NCBI RefSeq assembly: GCF_964355755.1
Contig: NC_092674.1
Coordinates: 27,702,001-27,766,000, forward strand
Direction of reading: 5' to 3'
Length of the DNA stretch: 64,000 nucleotides
DNA from: Antedon mediterranea
Lineage: Eukaryota; Echinodermata; Crinoidea; Comatulida; Antedonidae
The first letter of the stretch is position 1. Each line of letters begins with the position of its first letter. The notes beneath the pieces were generated by a model. It searched no databases and had not been told where the DNA came from. It saw only the letters and a program-made list of their open reading frames with translations. The position numbers were made by a program, and so were the translations under genes. Positions 1 through 11,600 of the stretch are shown one piece after another.

Positions 1-698
1 TACCGTTAACGCTCGTCTGTGCCAATTAGGATTTACTGAAGATATCCAACAATCACACTAGCATCTCCTTTGAAACAGCACAACCGATACTTGTGTCATT
101 TCCCCTTTAGCCATTTGTTAGGACAGCAATTCTCTGCAAAAATTTAATTTTTTAGACCTATTTCAGGTTGCAGTCATCATGAATTCACTAATTATATGAA
201 CTTAATAGTTTACCCTAAATTTAATTTAATGTCATATAGAAAGATTTAAAAACAAGTTTAATTCAAATTATGTGTGGGTCCAATATTGTTTATACTTGCC
301 GAGTATACACATTTATTAAATGGCGTTTTAAATATTAAATGTTCTATTGACTGTATAAGCTAAAAATATGACGCATGTGAAAATTCAATTTGATAAAGGA
401 TATTTAAAATTGTTTTGTATTTGTTAAATGATCGGTATAGTATTTCATTAGATGAAAGATCAAATGTTCTATTTAACAAAGCAGAGTCAAGTGAAACAGA
501 CAAATAGTGAGTTAGAGGTTAAAGGTCATTATAAACATTTTAACCTCTAAAATCAGCATGGATTTCCTCTCATTCATTTCATGTATTATAGTATTAACCA
601 TTATTCAATTGCATTCTATATAGTTAGAAGTTACTTAAAATATTTTTTCTATTTATAGTATATACAGTACCCTTTAAATTTATTGAATTTTTTTTTAG
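1..698. other. Non-coding sequence upstream of the first visible sialyltransferase exon
   Basis: AT-rich sequence without a recognisable coding exon. It ends in a T-rich tract and AG at 697-698, the splice acceptor of the exon that follows. It is most likely an intron of the sialyltransferase gene, whose 5' exons (cytoplasmic tail, membrane anchor, stem) would lie to the left of the window. Confidence 0.6.
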
Positions 699-3600
699 TC
701 TTTTGAAAGCCACTGTAAAAAATGTGCAATTGTTTCAAGCTCCGGCCAGCTACTAGGAAAGAACCTTGGCTCTGAGATCGACAGTTATCCTTGTGTGTTG
801 AGAATGAACACCGCCCCCGTAAGGGGCTTTGAGAAAGAGGTTGGACACAAGACGACTGTTCGTGTATCATGTTTTATATCCACGAAAGGCTTAATGTCGA
901 CATCGTCCTTATTTGCTGGTACGGGGAAGCCAGAGAAGGTCCTTATATGGGGCCTACATCATAGGAAAAATGCATGGGCTATGAGAAACGCTAAAGCTTT
1001 GAATGCAAAATATAAAGATGTTGAATTCTTTGCGCAAGAAGAATCTGGTGAGACATATGCAGGAGAAATATTCAAACAAGAAACCGGTCAGGATAGGTAT
1101 GTATCGTAGCGCTTTTCAACACTACAAATTATACATTTAAAAATAATAATAATTAAGAATTTCAATCTTATATACTGTAGCGCTTATTGCACAATACTTC
1201 TAAGCGTGCGCTTCACAACACATTATTACCTCTGTCATTTTTTTTTAATAAAAACATTTATGGAAACACACTCCCATATGATAGTGCAGCTAGTAATAAA
1301 CACTAAGTTGTGTCTTGATCTAACTGAGTGCCGATATAATAATGTTATATTGCATGATAATGCATATAACCTAATTATAGCATTGTTTCAAAGCATTTAT
1401 GTACAACAATTCTATAATGTAATGCATTTCCTACTTGAGAGAGGCCAACCTCCCCTAGGCTCTGACTTTAGTAATCAGGTTATTTCCCCAAAGAAGCCTA
1501 ATTTATCAAGGTCTGTTGATTTCCCTAATTTCCACTTTGAAACGTTTCTTCAGTTTAGATGTGATGGCATTTAGCCATACAAAGCCTTATAGTAATACAT
1601 TAATGTATTTCTGTTCATTATATGAAATTTATTCTTCCAATTGAAAAAATCTGGGTAATGAGAAAGCTGTAGAGGATCAAATGAATGAGTGAATATATTT
1701 TGCTAAGACCCGCTGTTCTTTGGTGCATTTATTATGTATAACAGCTGAACATATATAAAAATATACTAATTTTAATTTAAAAAAAAAAAAATTACTAGAA
1801 AAAAAAAAATAGGTAAAATGTTATTCAATAAAAGAATTGTCCATATCATGAAGATTTTCTGTTCTTTATGAATGAGACTTTTTTTATAACAAATTTCATT
1901 AGTGATATTAAAATAACATTAGATTTTATTATTTAAAAAACACATGATTCATGTTTACAATCTCAACACCATCTGCCGTTAAAGTCAAATTATTGATATT
2001 TTCCCTTGTGATTAAAATTGTTGATAATAATATATTAATAATTAATTTAAAAACTGTAACTTGTTGACTGATATGTTTTCTACCATACCTGTGTCATAGT
2101 ACACCACAGTTATTCCTATACTTTTCACATTCTTAAAACACAACAATTCAGCTGTACTCGGTGTATTTGAAATAGAATTGTCTGAGCTTACGTCTTGAAA
2201 TTTAAAAAGCTATGGTGTGCTATTTCATCATATTCTTTTAGTTTAAAGTTTGTTGAATCTAGTTGGCACACAGCCAGTGTTTACTAAGAACACTTTGGAC
2301 TTTGGACTTAATGGTAATCCATATTGAATGGTGAACCTTTAGTTCTACAGAATACAGTTTGTTTTCACATTTCTGAGAATGAATTGGCAATGGCTACTAA
2401 TAATATAATCGTACTATTAGAACATTAGTAGACATCAAATGGCTCAAAATATTTACAGTTTTTTGTAACAGTAGAATTCCTCTTTTTGGAAAACTTTGCC
2501 AAGACATGAATAATGAGCATTATATTATAATGTTAATGCTACAACCAGCTCATATTCGGGAAGTGGGATGTCCCTTTTATATACATTCTTCTTGGTTAGT
2601 TTTTCTCTGTGTTTAAATAAAATACATTTTTTCATATAAAACAGATGTTTACAGTTCAGGAAATGATAGTGTTATGTGTGTAGTTTGTAGCCAGAAACAG
2701 GATACTAAGGATTACTCTACATGACATTTCTATTTGTTACTAAATATGGTACAGACATGGCCAAATATGGTAGAGCTACGACATCATCATGTACATATAT
2801 GGGCAAATCACATAAAGTTTGATAGTGTAAACAGAGCTTTAGAGAAAGATTCTAGCCATTTAAATTGTGTATGCTTCTTTCAGAGCAAAAACAAACACAT
2901 GGCTGTCTACCGGCTGGTTCACCATGATGGTGGCGCTTGACATGTGTGATGAAATTCATGTTTATGGCATGATTCCTGAAGACTTTTGCGCGTGAGTATA
3001 CTATTATGAGTTTTTTTATTTCCAAAATTGATGTTTACAAATTACATCATGTTGAGGCTGAAACTTGCGAGAGATGAGTGTGTAATGATAGACTACTTGA
3101 CTGTCGTGCAGAAAGACCTGGATTCGATTCTCCTAGTCCACTCGGCTGTAAATAAGTACCTTGTTGAAAAATACTAGGGGATGATGAGGCAGCATGGAGA
3201 GAAAATGTCCACCCTACCACTTCAATCAAAATCAACATTTATTTCCAAAATGGTGGTGTCACCAAAAAAGCAAAGCTTGTGTCAGGGACGCCAAAACAAA
3301 ACAATCAAAAGCAAACAACACATATAAATAAAACATAGAAATGAAAATAACAATAAAACGCCAAGGCTTAGTACAATGAGCTGTTAGCAGGTATTCACAT
3401 ACTCTACCTTATATGCATATTTTTGTATTGATTATACTATAGATTATTTTTTACAATTTTTATTTGAACCATATTTAAGGAGGGTGATCTACCCAGCAAT
3501 TGCTGATCATTTGGGACCCTCAGAACAGATACAATACACAAAATACAACAATAACAGTAAAGTTGAATAACAATTTTATTTTATAATTTTTTATAGGAAG

Positions 3601-3849
3601 AACCCAGGATCACGAGTAAAATATCATTATTACCAATGGAAAGCAAACCCAGCTGAGTGCAATTATTACAAATCACAGGAAGGTAGCTCTAAGGGAAGCC
3701 ACAGGCTAATGACCGAAAAAGCCATATTTGAACGTTGGGGGCGACGTTACAACATGACATTCCATAACCCATCCTGGGACCTAACACCTCAAAAGACAGA
3801 ACGAAAAATCGAAACGCCGTTTATGAAGAAGTACGCTAAGACAAGGTAG
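699..3849 (+). CDS. ST6GALNAC: Alpha-N-acetylgalactosaminide alpha-2,6-sialyltransferase (GT29, ST6GALNAC3-6 type), 3' exons
   Basis: Three exons join in frame (699-1096, 2884-2991, 3597-3849; 252 residues, stop TAG at 3847). All have AG/GT boundaries (donors GTATGT at 1097 and GTGAGT at 2992). The first exon carries the sialylmotif L: CAIVSSSGQLLG, then EIDSYPCVLRMNTAP and GHKTT. It ends FKQETGQDR, as in ST6GALNAC3-like proteins. The second carries motif S (WLSTGWFTMMVALDMCDEIH). The third has motif III (KYHYYQW) and the VS-like HRLMTEK, then a basic tail. Enzymes of this family move sialic acid from CMP-sialic acid to GalNAc in O-glycans or gangliosides in the Golgi lumen. The N-terminal anchor is not in the window. 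The subtype among members 3 to 6 cannot be fixed by eye; motif wording is nearest to ST6GALNAC3/5. Confidence 0.93.
2738..2844. repeat. Degenerate MITE-like family B copy in a sialyltransferase intron
   Basis: It ends with AAGTTTGATAGTGTAAACAG followed by AGCTTTAG, the right end shared with better copies at 31530, 34512, 37011 and 42501. It also holds the internal words CAAATATGGTAG and ACATCATCATGT. It lies 40 bp upstream of the acceptor at 2883. The left terminus is not clear. Confidence 0.55.
3055..3240 (+). repeat. tRNA-derived SINE-like remnant
   Basis: Around 3117-3132 is a box-B-like stretch (CCTGGATTCGATTCTCC), preceded at tRNA-like spacing by a weak A-box-like region near 3070-3085. 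The body that follows contains AGTACCTTGTTGAAAAATAC. It lies inside the intron between sialyltransferase exons 2991 and 3597. No intact tRNA cloverleaf is seen, so this is a SINE relic rather than a tRNA gene. Confidence 0.45.
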
Positions 3850-4055
3850 CAAAAAATCGGCTTATATAATGCCTAAAAATACTTTTTCCAACTCCAGCCA
3901 TTCAAAATGCGTGTTCAGTTCAATTATTGGCACTTCTTTCTACCCATCCCTCCATATTTTATCGCCTTCCTAAGGCTTAATATAGGTAATGTTGGTGAAG
4001 TGAAATGTACCCTTCAATTATTCAATATTTATCTAATTAATATAGACTACTGTCA

Positions 4056-4061
4056 AATAAA
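4056..4061 (+). terminator. Candidate poly(A) signal of the sialyltransferase gene
   Basis: AATAAA about 205 bp after the stop codon at 3849, in AT-rich sequence. It is the first canonical hexamer after the stop. The cleavage site is not visible, and later signals could be used. Confidence 0.35.
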
Positions 4062-4167
4062 TATTAAAGTTCAACAAAATATTATATTATATGTATATTT
4101 ACTTCCAGCGTATACCAATTTTTTATTTATACAGTTAATGTTGTTCATCTAGTTTCTGCTAAAGTGA

Positions 4168-4640
4168 TGTGAATAGGTTTAGAAACTAAAGTTAATTCCA
4201 TAATTTGCTGGAAACCAGGGGCGGAGCGGAACGGGAAGGCTAACATATAATATATATAAATAGATATTAAATAAGTACAGTAAATCATAATTTTATTTCA
4301 GCTTTCAAAAGTGGGGAGTGTGAATAGGTTTAGAAACTATAAAGTTAATTCCATAATTTGCTGGAAACCAGGGGCGGAACCAGGATTTTCCAACGGGAAG
4401 GCTAACATATAATATATATAATATAAATATATATAAGTACAGTAAATCATAATTTTATTTCAGCTTTCAAAAGTGGGGAGTGTGAATAGGTTTAGAAACT
4501 ATAAAGTTAATTCCATAAATTGCTGGAAACAGGGGCGGAACCAGGATTTTCCAACGGGAAGGCTAACATATAATATATATAAATAGATATCAGTAGATCA
4601 TAATTTTATTTTAGCTGTCAAAAGTGGGGAGTGTTCTCCC
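4168..4640. repeat. Three-unit tandem repeat of about 150-160 bp
   Basis: Three successive units begin TGTGAATAGGTTTAGAAACT at about 4169, 4319 and 4479. Each contains GGGGCGGA, GGGAAGGCTAACATATAAT and ATCATAATTTTATTT, and ends AAAAGTGGGGAGTG. Unit 1 lacks the ACCAGGATTTTCCAAC segment found in units 2 and 3. The array probably amplified a transposon-derived segment. Confidence 0.8.
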
Positions 4641-6218
4641 CCATGATCATGGAATATATTTATTGGTTAAAGTAAAATTAAAAGAAAATATGCTTAGTAT
4701 ACAGCATAGGCATTGTTGTGCATGCTCCATATGCCAATAAACTTGTGTAAACACCTGTTGATTTTGTAAAATTACCGTAGCAAATATATCATATTTATTG
4801 TCAACATTGCAGTATCAGTTTATCAGAATGTAGAGTCATTTGCAACTCACTGTGTTTTAACTTTTATATGATTGTATTACATTGGTGATGATTTTTGTTA
4901 AGTTGAAAATTTATATAATTGTGATTGAATATGTATATCTCATTTTAAATTGTTTTAAATATAGATATTATAATAAAATGATTTTACTTTACATAAAATT
5001 GAACGACAAAAAATATCCTGGTTCCTAAAGGTTTAGTCTCCTTCACTATTGTAATATGCTACCATTTAAAAAAATTAAATGGTACACATATTTACAGGAA
5101 AGGGAAGCGACAAGGTTCAAACTAAAAGGCCACAGTCAGACATAATGTGTTATCTGTGACTAGATTATTCCAATTGGCTAATGTTTACTGCTAGAGGGCA
5201 GTATACATTTTTGAGTCAATTCAATGTGATAGTATCACATTGTTTTAATGTAAAACCAGCATAATTAACATAAACATAATTATAGCTGATAGGTGTTATC
5301 TGCCAGTATACTGTACAATTTTTTTATTTTTGGCATAGCAATGTACAATTCTGTTTGTAATTTTTATTTATGTAGGCCTAGTCTATCAAATTATACCTAT
5401 CCATAGTATACAACCATGGACTTTTAATCTTGTGAATTTTGTACACAGTTTTACAACTCCTTCTACATGGTGTCAACTATATTTTCTACTAGCAGCTCAA
5501 CAGTATGCTATGCTCGAGCTAGCTGCATGTAAAACGCTGACAATGGAGGTCTCCGTTTTGTATGCTTTTGAAAATGTTAATAATTTAGTGGACAACCCCT
5601 CAACAGTTATGTTACGGTTGTGTAGTTGCCCTATAATAATCATTTTATAACCATGTAAAATGATATGAAAAATATTTTTATACAATAATTCTAAATTATT
5701 TCAATGAAATGTTTAAATTGTGTTCATTATTTTAAGACTGATCTGCAATACTGTAGAATAAGAATGTTAAATTGTAATGAGACAAATTATTTTCGTATGA
5801 GGACAAATTAAGACAAAATGTATCCTTTTTGTTTATGTTTACATATTGTATTATGCAAACTTTGAATAGGCAAGTTTTTAGTTATTCACTTTAGCAGAAA
5901 AAAAAGAGACAAAATAAATGGTTAAATTTAACCAAAAACCAGTTGTCTGACAGACAGTAGGCTTCCAGTTGACTATTTTTTCCTTGAAAATTTCCAGGTG
6001 AATCATTTTTTGAAAGTGAATAACTGTTATGTGAAATGAACATGGTACAGTATATTCAATGGGACTATTATATATCTTTAGAGGTACTCTATATAAACAA
6101 ATTGTATCAACAGTGTTTGATTTTTTTTTTTAAGGCTAGTCTAAAATTAATTCCAATGCTAACATGCAATCATTAATAAAACAAACAAAAAATACATGGT
6201 TTTGTTTTTTTGTCGAAA
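4641..6218. other. Intergenic AT-rich stretch between convergent gene ends
   Basis: No coding exon recognised. It lies between the 3' end of the sialyltransferase gene (+) and the 3' end of DCTD (-). A degraded family C element is visible at about 5906-6046 (AAATGGTTAAATTTAACC, then AACTGTTATGTGA). The short open frames at 5432-5685 look like chance. Confidence 0.5.
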
Positions 6219-6224
6219 TTTATT
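6219..6224 (-). terminator. Candidate poly(A) signal of DCTD
   Basis: Reads AATAAA on the minus strand, about 135 nt past the DCTD stop codon. T- and GT-rich sequence follows in the minus-strand direction (6180-6215), as expected of a downstream element. Confidence 0.5.
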
Positions 6225-6358
6225 AGAAAATGCTAGATGTGCGAGTGTATGTATTACCCACTGAAATGAACTATTATGGTCGACAGAGTTCTGTATTAAC
6301 ATAATCACACCTTTAGGTGTACTTTTTACACCAAGGAAGGAACAAAGAGTGAAGACTT

Positions 6359-7621
6359 CTATGGTGAAGCAACTGAGGTAAAAGGGCTTGGAACAATATT
6401 TGGTTCGATAGAGTTGAAATCAATGGTGACCTTTGACATTGATGGTGTAAATTGCCTGTAAAAAAAAGGAAATAATACCACTATTTAATGTCTGAAAAAA
6501 AGTATAATATTATCAATGAATCCTCTTTGTCATCTTTACCCAAGAGTGATGGGATAATGACCATTTACTAAAAACGAAGCAATTATGGGACTGACTTACT
6601 CCATGGCGACCAGAGGGATTTCTGAATCGGTAACAGTAGCCAGGCGGATTCCATTAATTCCTCCCGCATATAATGTACATGAATGGATGTAATTGATTTC
6701 CCTCACACCAACTTACATGTTGGTCTGGACGTACCTATATTTTACACCCGCTAATTGCAACAGTTTCCTTGAGGCAATCATTTTGTCATCATTGTGGTAT
6801 TTGTCGGACAAATATATGACGGTCTTGATCCCTGATTGGATAACAATTTTTGCGCATTCGTTGCACGGAAACAAAGCGACGTACATGGTACACCCTTTTA
6901 AATCGGCCGAGTTCTTATTCATTATTGCGTTTACTTCTGCATGGCATACTGAAATTAAAACATCAAATATTATATATGTATAAAATAACATTCATAATAA
7001 TAATACATATCTGTCTTATGGTTATATTTGTTAATCATGCATTTAATATTTTAATAAAGTGCAATACACACAATACAATGTTTTATTTACAACTTTAAAA
7101 CCTAAGCTGAAAATGTTCCTGGTCGTGTCTAAAAATGAATATACAAATTTATCAAGAGGTAATTGGCTCATTTGAGTTACAACAATGTACTTGCTTAAGC
7201 TGGCCAGTATTTTAAAAATTTATTTTCGTCATATTGTTTGGAGATTTACCGTAAGGATACTTTGTTTCCAGCCAATTGTCTGCGTTCCTTTTCCATGGGA
7301 GCTTTTCGTCGTCGCATCCGGTTGGCATTCCATTGTAACCAATCCCAACAATTCTTTTATCATTATTTACTATACATGCACCCACCTATATGGAAACAAT
7401 TTTTTTATGTGAATGTAGGCCGATTGCGTTTTGAGAACATGTAAGTAAAACAAGTACCGTTTTACCATGTACTTAAATACTCAGTTACGACGTGAAAGAA
7501 AAGTAGTTTGACCTGAGAACTTGGATCTTTACTTCGTTGTGCAGACAGGAATGCTATCGCCATAAAATAGTCATCCCAGCTTAAATAGTCATCTCGCTTC
7601 TTGTTTAAATCTTGCTGGCTG
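6359..7621 (-). CDS. DCTD: Deoxycytidylate (dCMP) deaminase
   Basis: Minus-strand exons, in coding order: about 7621 or 7614 to 7513, 7385-7250, 6948-6735 and 6455-6359 (stop TAG at 6361-6359). The joins are in frame with AG/GT boundaries. The product reads [37 protein letters not shown] (dCTP-effector region), [11 protein letters not shown] (zinc ligand His and catalytic Glu), [10 protein letters not shown] (zinc Cys pair), YLSDKYH, then VTIDFNSI near the C-terminus. It converts dCMP to dUMP for thymidylate synthesis and is normally an allosteric hexamer in the cytosol. Visible length is about 182 residues, against about 178 in human. The start is uncertain: a possible ATG-GGT-AAG mini-exon at 8090-8082 (minus) would splice in phase to 7614, but its donor (GTACCG) is weak. 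The gene is divergent from KIBRA. Confidence 0.95.
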
Positions 7622-7689
7622 CTGCTTGTGGGTTAAAAAAAAGAAAAATTCAATAATTATTAATAATTTTATTAAATAAAAATATTTAT

Positions 7690-8060
7690 AAAATAATATT
7701 TTTGCCTACTACTATAATACAGTTGAGTGTGCCTAACAGTTGAGTATAGTCTACCCCCTTTCTCCAGGAGAGGCAGGCTATAGTTCGCCTAGTCTAGCTA
7801 GATGCTAAAGCTAGCTCTATGTATGCCATGGGCCGGCTCTGCCTGGTTAGCCCAGCTTGCCCTGTCTGTGTACTGTAACAGGCCTACTACTACTAACTAC
7901 TAGAGTAGTACTACTGTACTGATTGCTAGCTCTATTATTAGTCAAGGGCGGCTAGTAGTAGGCCCCCTACTCTAGTCCACTCTAGTCTAGAGTCTAGCCA
8001 GGCCTGGCTCAAGAAGGCCTAGCCTAGCCTAGGCCTCCTCAAACACAAAATGTGTGTTGT
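7690..8060. repeat. CTAG/CCTAGGC-rich simple sequence
   Basis: Dense in CTAG, TAGTAGTA and AGGCCTA words, for example GACTCTAGTCTAG-like strings around 7975-7998 and AGCCTAGCCTAGGCC around 8018-8034. It holds many short palindromes but no clear single period. It occupies the 5' intron or leader of DCTD next to the divergent promoter. Confidence 0.6.
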
Positions 8061-8099
8061 AGCCTGTAGGAGGACCGGTACCTTACCCATTGCAAATTT

Positions 8100-8669
8100 T
8101 AATTATATGCCTAGAGTTACCTCATATTGTGTAGACCTACTTCACCTGATACCGATCTTTTTTTTAAAGGTGGTGATCCAGCGTCAAACAATTGCTGATT
8201 GAAGTTGACCGGAATCCGACCATCACCCATGTTTATGTTTTTTTCATTCGCGCGTTTTCCAACCAATCATATTACGTCATCGACATATCTTAAAATTCTT
8301 ATTTGTCGCCCCCTGTTTTTCCCTAAAGCGCGCGTTCATTGCCTAGCCTGATCCGCTAATGCAACAGTTTTTCTATGGTTTCGTTATATTATTACTACAG
8401 ACTGACAGTGGTTAGGTCACGTTTTTGTTGATTGCTGCCCGCTTAAAACTCCTTCGAATTGTCGGCATACTTTTCTCACAACGTAATCCAGCTACCGCTG
8501 AGCAGGTCCTTATTATGCAAATTACTGTTCCTCTGTTATGCTAATTAGCCGACCAGAAACGTAAACGTCGTTGGAGTGTGTACACAAGATGGCGTTAGTT
8601 TGGTGCTGTGTGGTACTCAAAATCAGACGTTAGTTACCTCAATTTAATGGAAATTAATACTTGGAAAAT
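8100..8669. promoter_or_regulatory. Shared promoter interval of divergent DCTD (-) and KIBRA (+)
   Basis: It separates the 5' ends of two genes on opposite strands. It holds the only cluster of CpGs nearby: CGCGCG at 8249-8254, CCAAT at 8263-8267, a CRE-like TTACGTCAT at 8272-8280 and GCGCGCG near 8330. An AAGATGGCG element (YY1-like) lies at 8587-8594. No TATA box stands out. The dual role is inferred from layout and composition; transcription start sites cannot be read from sequence. Confidence 0.55.
8589..8633 (+). other. Short upstream ORF in the KIBRA leader
   Basis: ATG at 8589 in strong context (A at -3, G at +4) opens 14 codons and ends at TAG 8631-8633, before the main start at 8670. 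A second upstream ATG at 8647 is out of frame with the main ORF and overlaps it. After splicing it would end at TAG in exon 3 (19335-19337). They matter only if transcription starts upstream of 8589. The same bases could instead be a YY1-type promoter element. Confidence 0.4.
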
Positions 8670-11600
8670 ATGCAACAAAGAAGCTATGCTGAAATGCCAT
8701 TGCCACCAGGGTGGGAAGAGGCAAAAGCTGCGGATGGAAAGACATTTTTTATCGACCATAACACTCAACGAACTTCGTGGGTTGACCCGCGCGACAGGTG
8801 AGTGAAAAGCGAGTTTTAGTCGATACGGAAACGATTCGGCAACCAAAACAATAGTCTGTTTTAACTAGATTAGGGCCTAAGTCTGTGTCAGTAAAACATC
8901 GAATGTTATCGTTCAGTTTCTTTAGTTTGTATTTAAATTACGATTACGTTTTCACTTAAATTTAATTAAGTTAATCCTAGCATTTTTATCAGAAATGTCG
9001 AGTTGATGAAAATAACCTGTTGATTGTTGTTTTTATCAACAGTTTATTTACCGTTACAATTCATTCAAAATAAATGTTGGTGGCATGGCTTCTGTGTACA
9101 TACCGATCATGTGGTTTTTTACACAATTACAAACTTGCATACTTGTGGCATGATTAATTTAAATGTCATGTATAAATACTGCAGGAAGTGAAAAGATGAA
9201 TTTATTATAATGGTTTTATTGTTTGTTGGCTTCAGTGTTTTTATTTTTGTTTTTTTATATATTTCCAGAATCTTTTTTTTAACCTTTTATTTTTTTCACT
9301 AATGTTTATAGCTATACAATTGTATGATTTAAAGAGAAAAATAAGGGATTTTTTTGATTGTGTACTTGGCCTGTTCCAATAACCAATGTATATTTTAAAA
9401 TAATACAACATTTTAAATTAATTAGTATTACATTAATACATAATAGTGTACAGACAGTACAGTGTTGTTTATACTTCTGTACAGTAGGTCCATAATTTTA
9501 GTACAAGTGTACACAGTATATCTTGTCAAATTCTGTATCATCTTTACGTTTAGGTCATCATGATTAATCAAGCAAGAATGTTCAAATAGTGCACATATGG
9601 CGTGTCATTGACCATTTATTTTCCTAATTGTATCAATTTTATTTGTTTTTGTTGTTTTATTTTAATGGTATATTTTACTCATCTATTTAATTGATTGTTA
9701 TGCATCATCACAATACTTAACTAACAATAATAGTTTTGATTTCATGTTATTGATAGTATGAGTATACATTTCACTAATTTGGGTGAGATAATATAACTGT
9801 TAAAATTAGTTACAGTACAGTGCCATATCTGAGGAAGAATGTACAAACAATACATTATCAGTATATTACTACAAAGTGTATAAATAGGCCTATTGTATAA
9901 TAGTTGTGTATAATACAATATGTTGTACAGTATTAGATTAGAAATTGTATATCAATCATTTCTAATTAAAACACTCCATGATTACTTATAGTAAATAGTA
10001 TACATTCCTTGACCATTCACTGTAACAATTTAATTATTTATTTCAATGACCAAAAGTACAAATTCCATTGACCATTGTGTCTGGTCATTCATAAACAAGC
10101 ACTTGGCATCTGATGTTACTGTTGTATCACATTTCGTGGTCCTGAATTGGTACTACAGTATACTATACTGTGTGTGTACTGTATATTCAAAATTAATATT
10201 TTAAAATTCTGTAAATTATTCAGTAATCTAATCAGTTATTTGGTACTATATTATTTAGGCCCACTTATATACTACAAAATTACACATTCATGCACAATGT
10301 ACATTAAAGTAGGCCTACAGTAAAAACAAATTGCTTTGGCCTTCCACAGACAAATTATATTGACCTCACTACAGTATACTTTACATTCCATTGACCAAGG
10401 TTCAAGACTGATTGACATAGTAAATATTATACACTCTGACCCAAATATTTAGTAAGGTACATTAAACATCAACACATACCTGTACAGTTTCTCTGTCTTG
10501 TACAGTAGCACATAAACAGTAGTCAGTTTATGATTCAACTAATGAGGTGCTTAGCATTTACTGTACAGTAGTACTGTTATGCAAACATTCCTACAGCAGA
10601 TATTAGACCAGCTGAACCCATGTATTGATGAGTTCATTCCACCAGAAGACATTGTTTTATTTATTGAAAGATATGTTGGAAGAATTCTAAGCCTTCGGAC
10701 CTTACTATGCCGTAGTCTCTAAAGCTTGGTTCCCACTAACGGTGTAACATAAGAAAATGCCCTTCCAATAATTGTGTTTCCCCTCTCCTGCGTGAAGTAA
10801 AAATTGTCAGCAATGTTGTGTCAATGCGATGTTGAGTTGCTAGTGGAACCACACTTTAAGTATTACTGTGGTGGACTGTATTTCACAGTACAAATAGTAC
10901 TGTAGTTCAAACTTATGTCCGTTACTGTATCTTTAAGATCAAGAAGGTGGATTCCCAAAAGTTAAGGGCAGGGTGGGTGGGGAATGATCTTTGTGTACTA
11001 CTACAATACAGGGTGTAAACAATTCGGATTGATACATTGTTTGACTTTACCAACCCACCCTAACATTCCAATATATACTACTGTAAATAAAGTCATTTTT
11101 TTACCAAGGAAAGTAACTAATGCTAAAACCCACAACGGAAATGAAAGTTCACATTTTTTACAGGCCTACTTTACATAATTTATGGGATACTCACTAGGCT
11201 CATGTTTCAACAATATCAACTTGTTGGAGTTTGTTCAATTAATGAATGTTTCATACGTTATTACAGTACAAAACAACAGTGTATTGTAACAGGTCAACTA
11301 CTGTAACCATTAAAGTTGATGTGTGTAGATATTGTTATAGTTTGGTTCTATAGCAACTATACACATTTATTTAAAGCATAAAAACCAGTAGAACATAATA
11401 ATACAGTATTACCATGGACATACATAGGTCCATGATATCACGATTACAGTATGCTAGCCTATCCCTTGTATCTGAAAGGACAAGTCCCTTCTTTAATGTT
11501 TCTGATTAGTAGATTAATATATATTGCTGGGAATTCCTTGACTAGACCTTCTCATGCATAGGCTTCCTGAGGAATTTTGATAATTTGTCTTGTTGTAGAC

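Noticed and set aside
1206-1574. A 122-residue open frame in the sialyltransferase intron
   Set aside because: It starts at a non-ATG codon, has no recognisable domain and lacks codon bias. It lies between two in-phase exons.
6693-7444. Plus-strand open frames of 68-96 residues opposite DCTD
   Set aside because: They are antisense shadows of the DCTD exons, which show clear family motifs and correct splice sites on the minus strand.
8647-8805. A 52-codon protein starting at 8647 and reading to TGA in intron 1
   Set aside because: It overlaps KIBRA exon 1 out of frame; the WW1 domain lies in the other frame. It is kept only as an upstream ORF.
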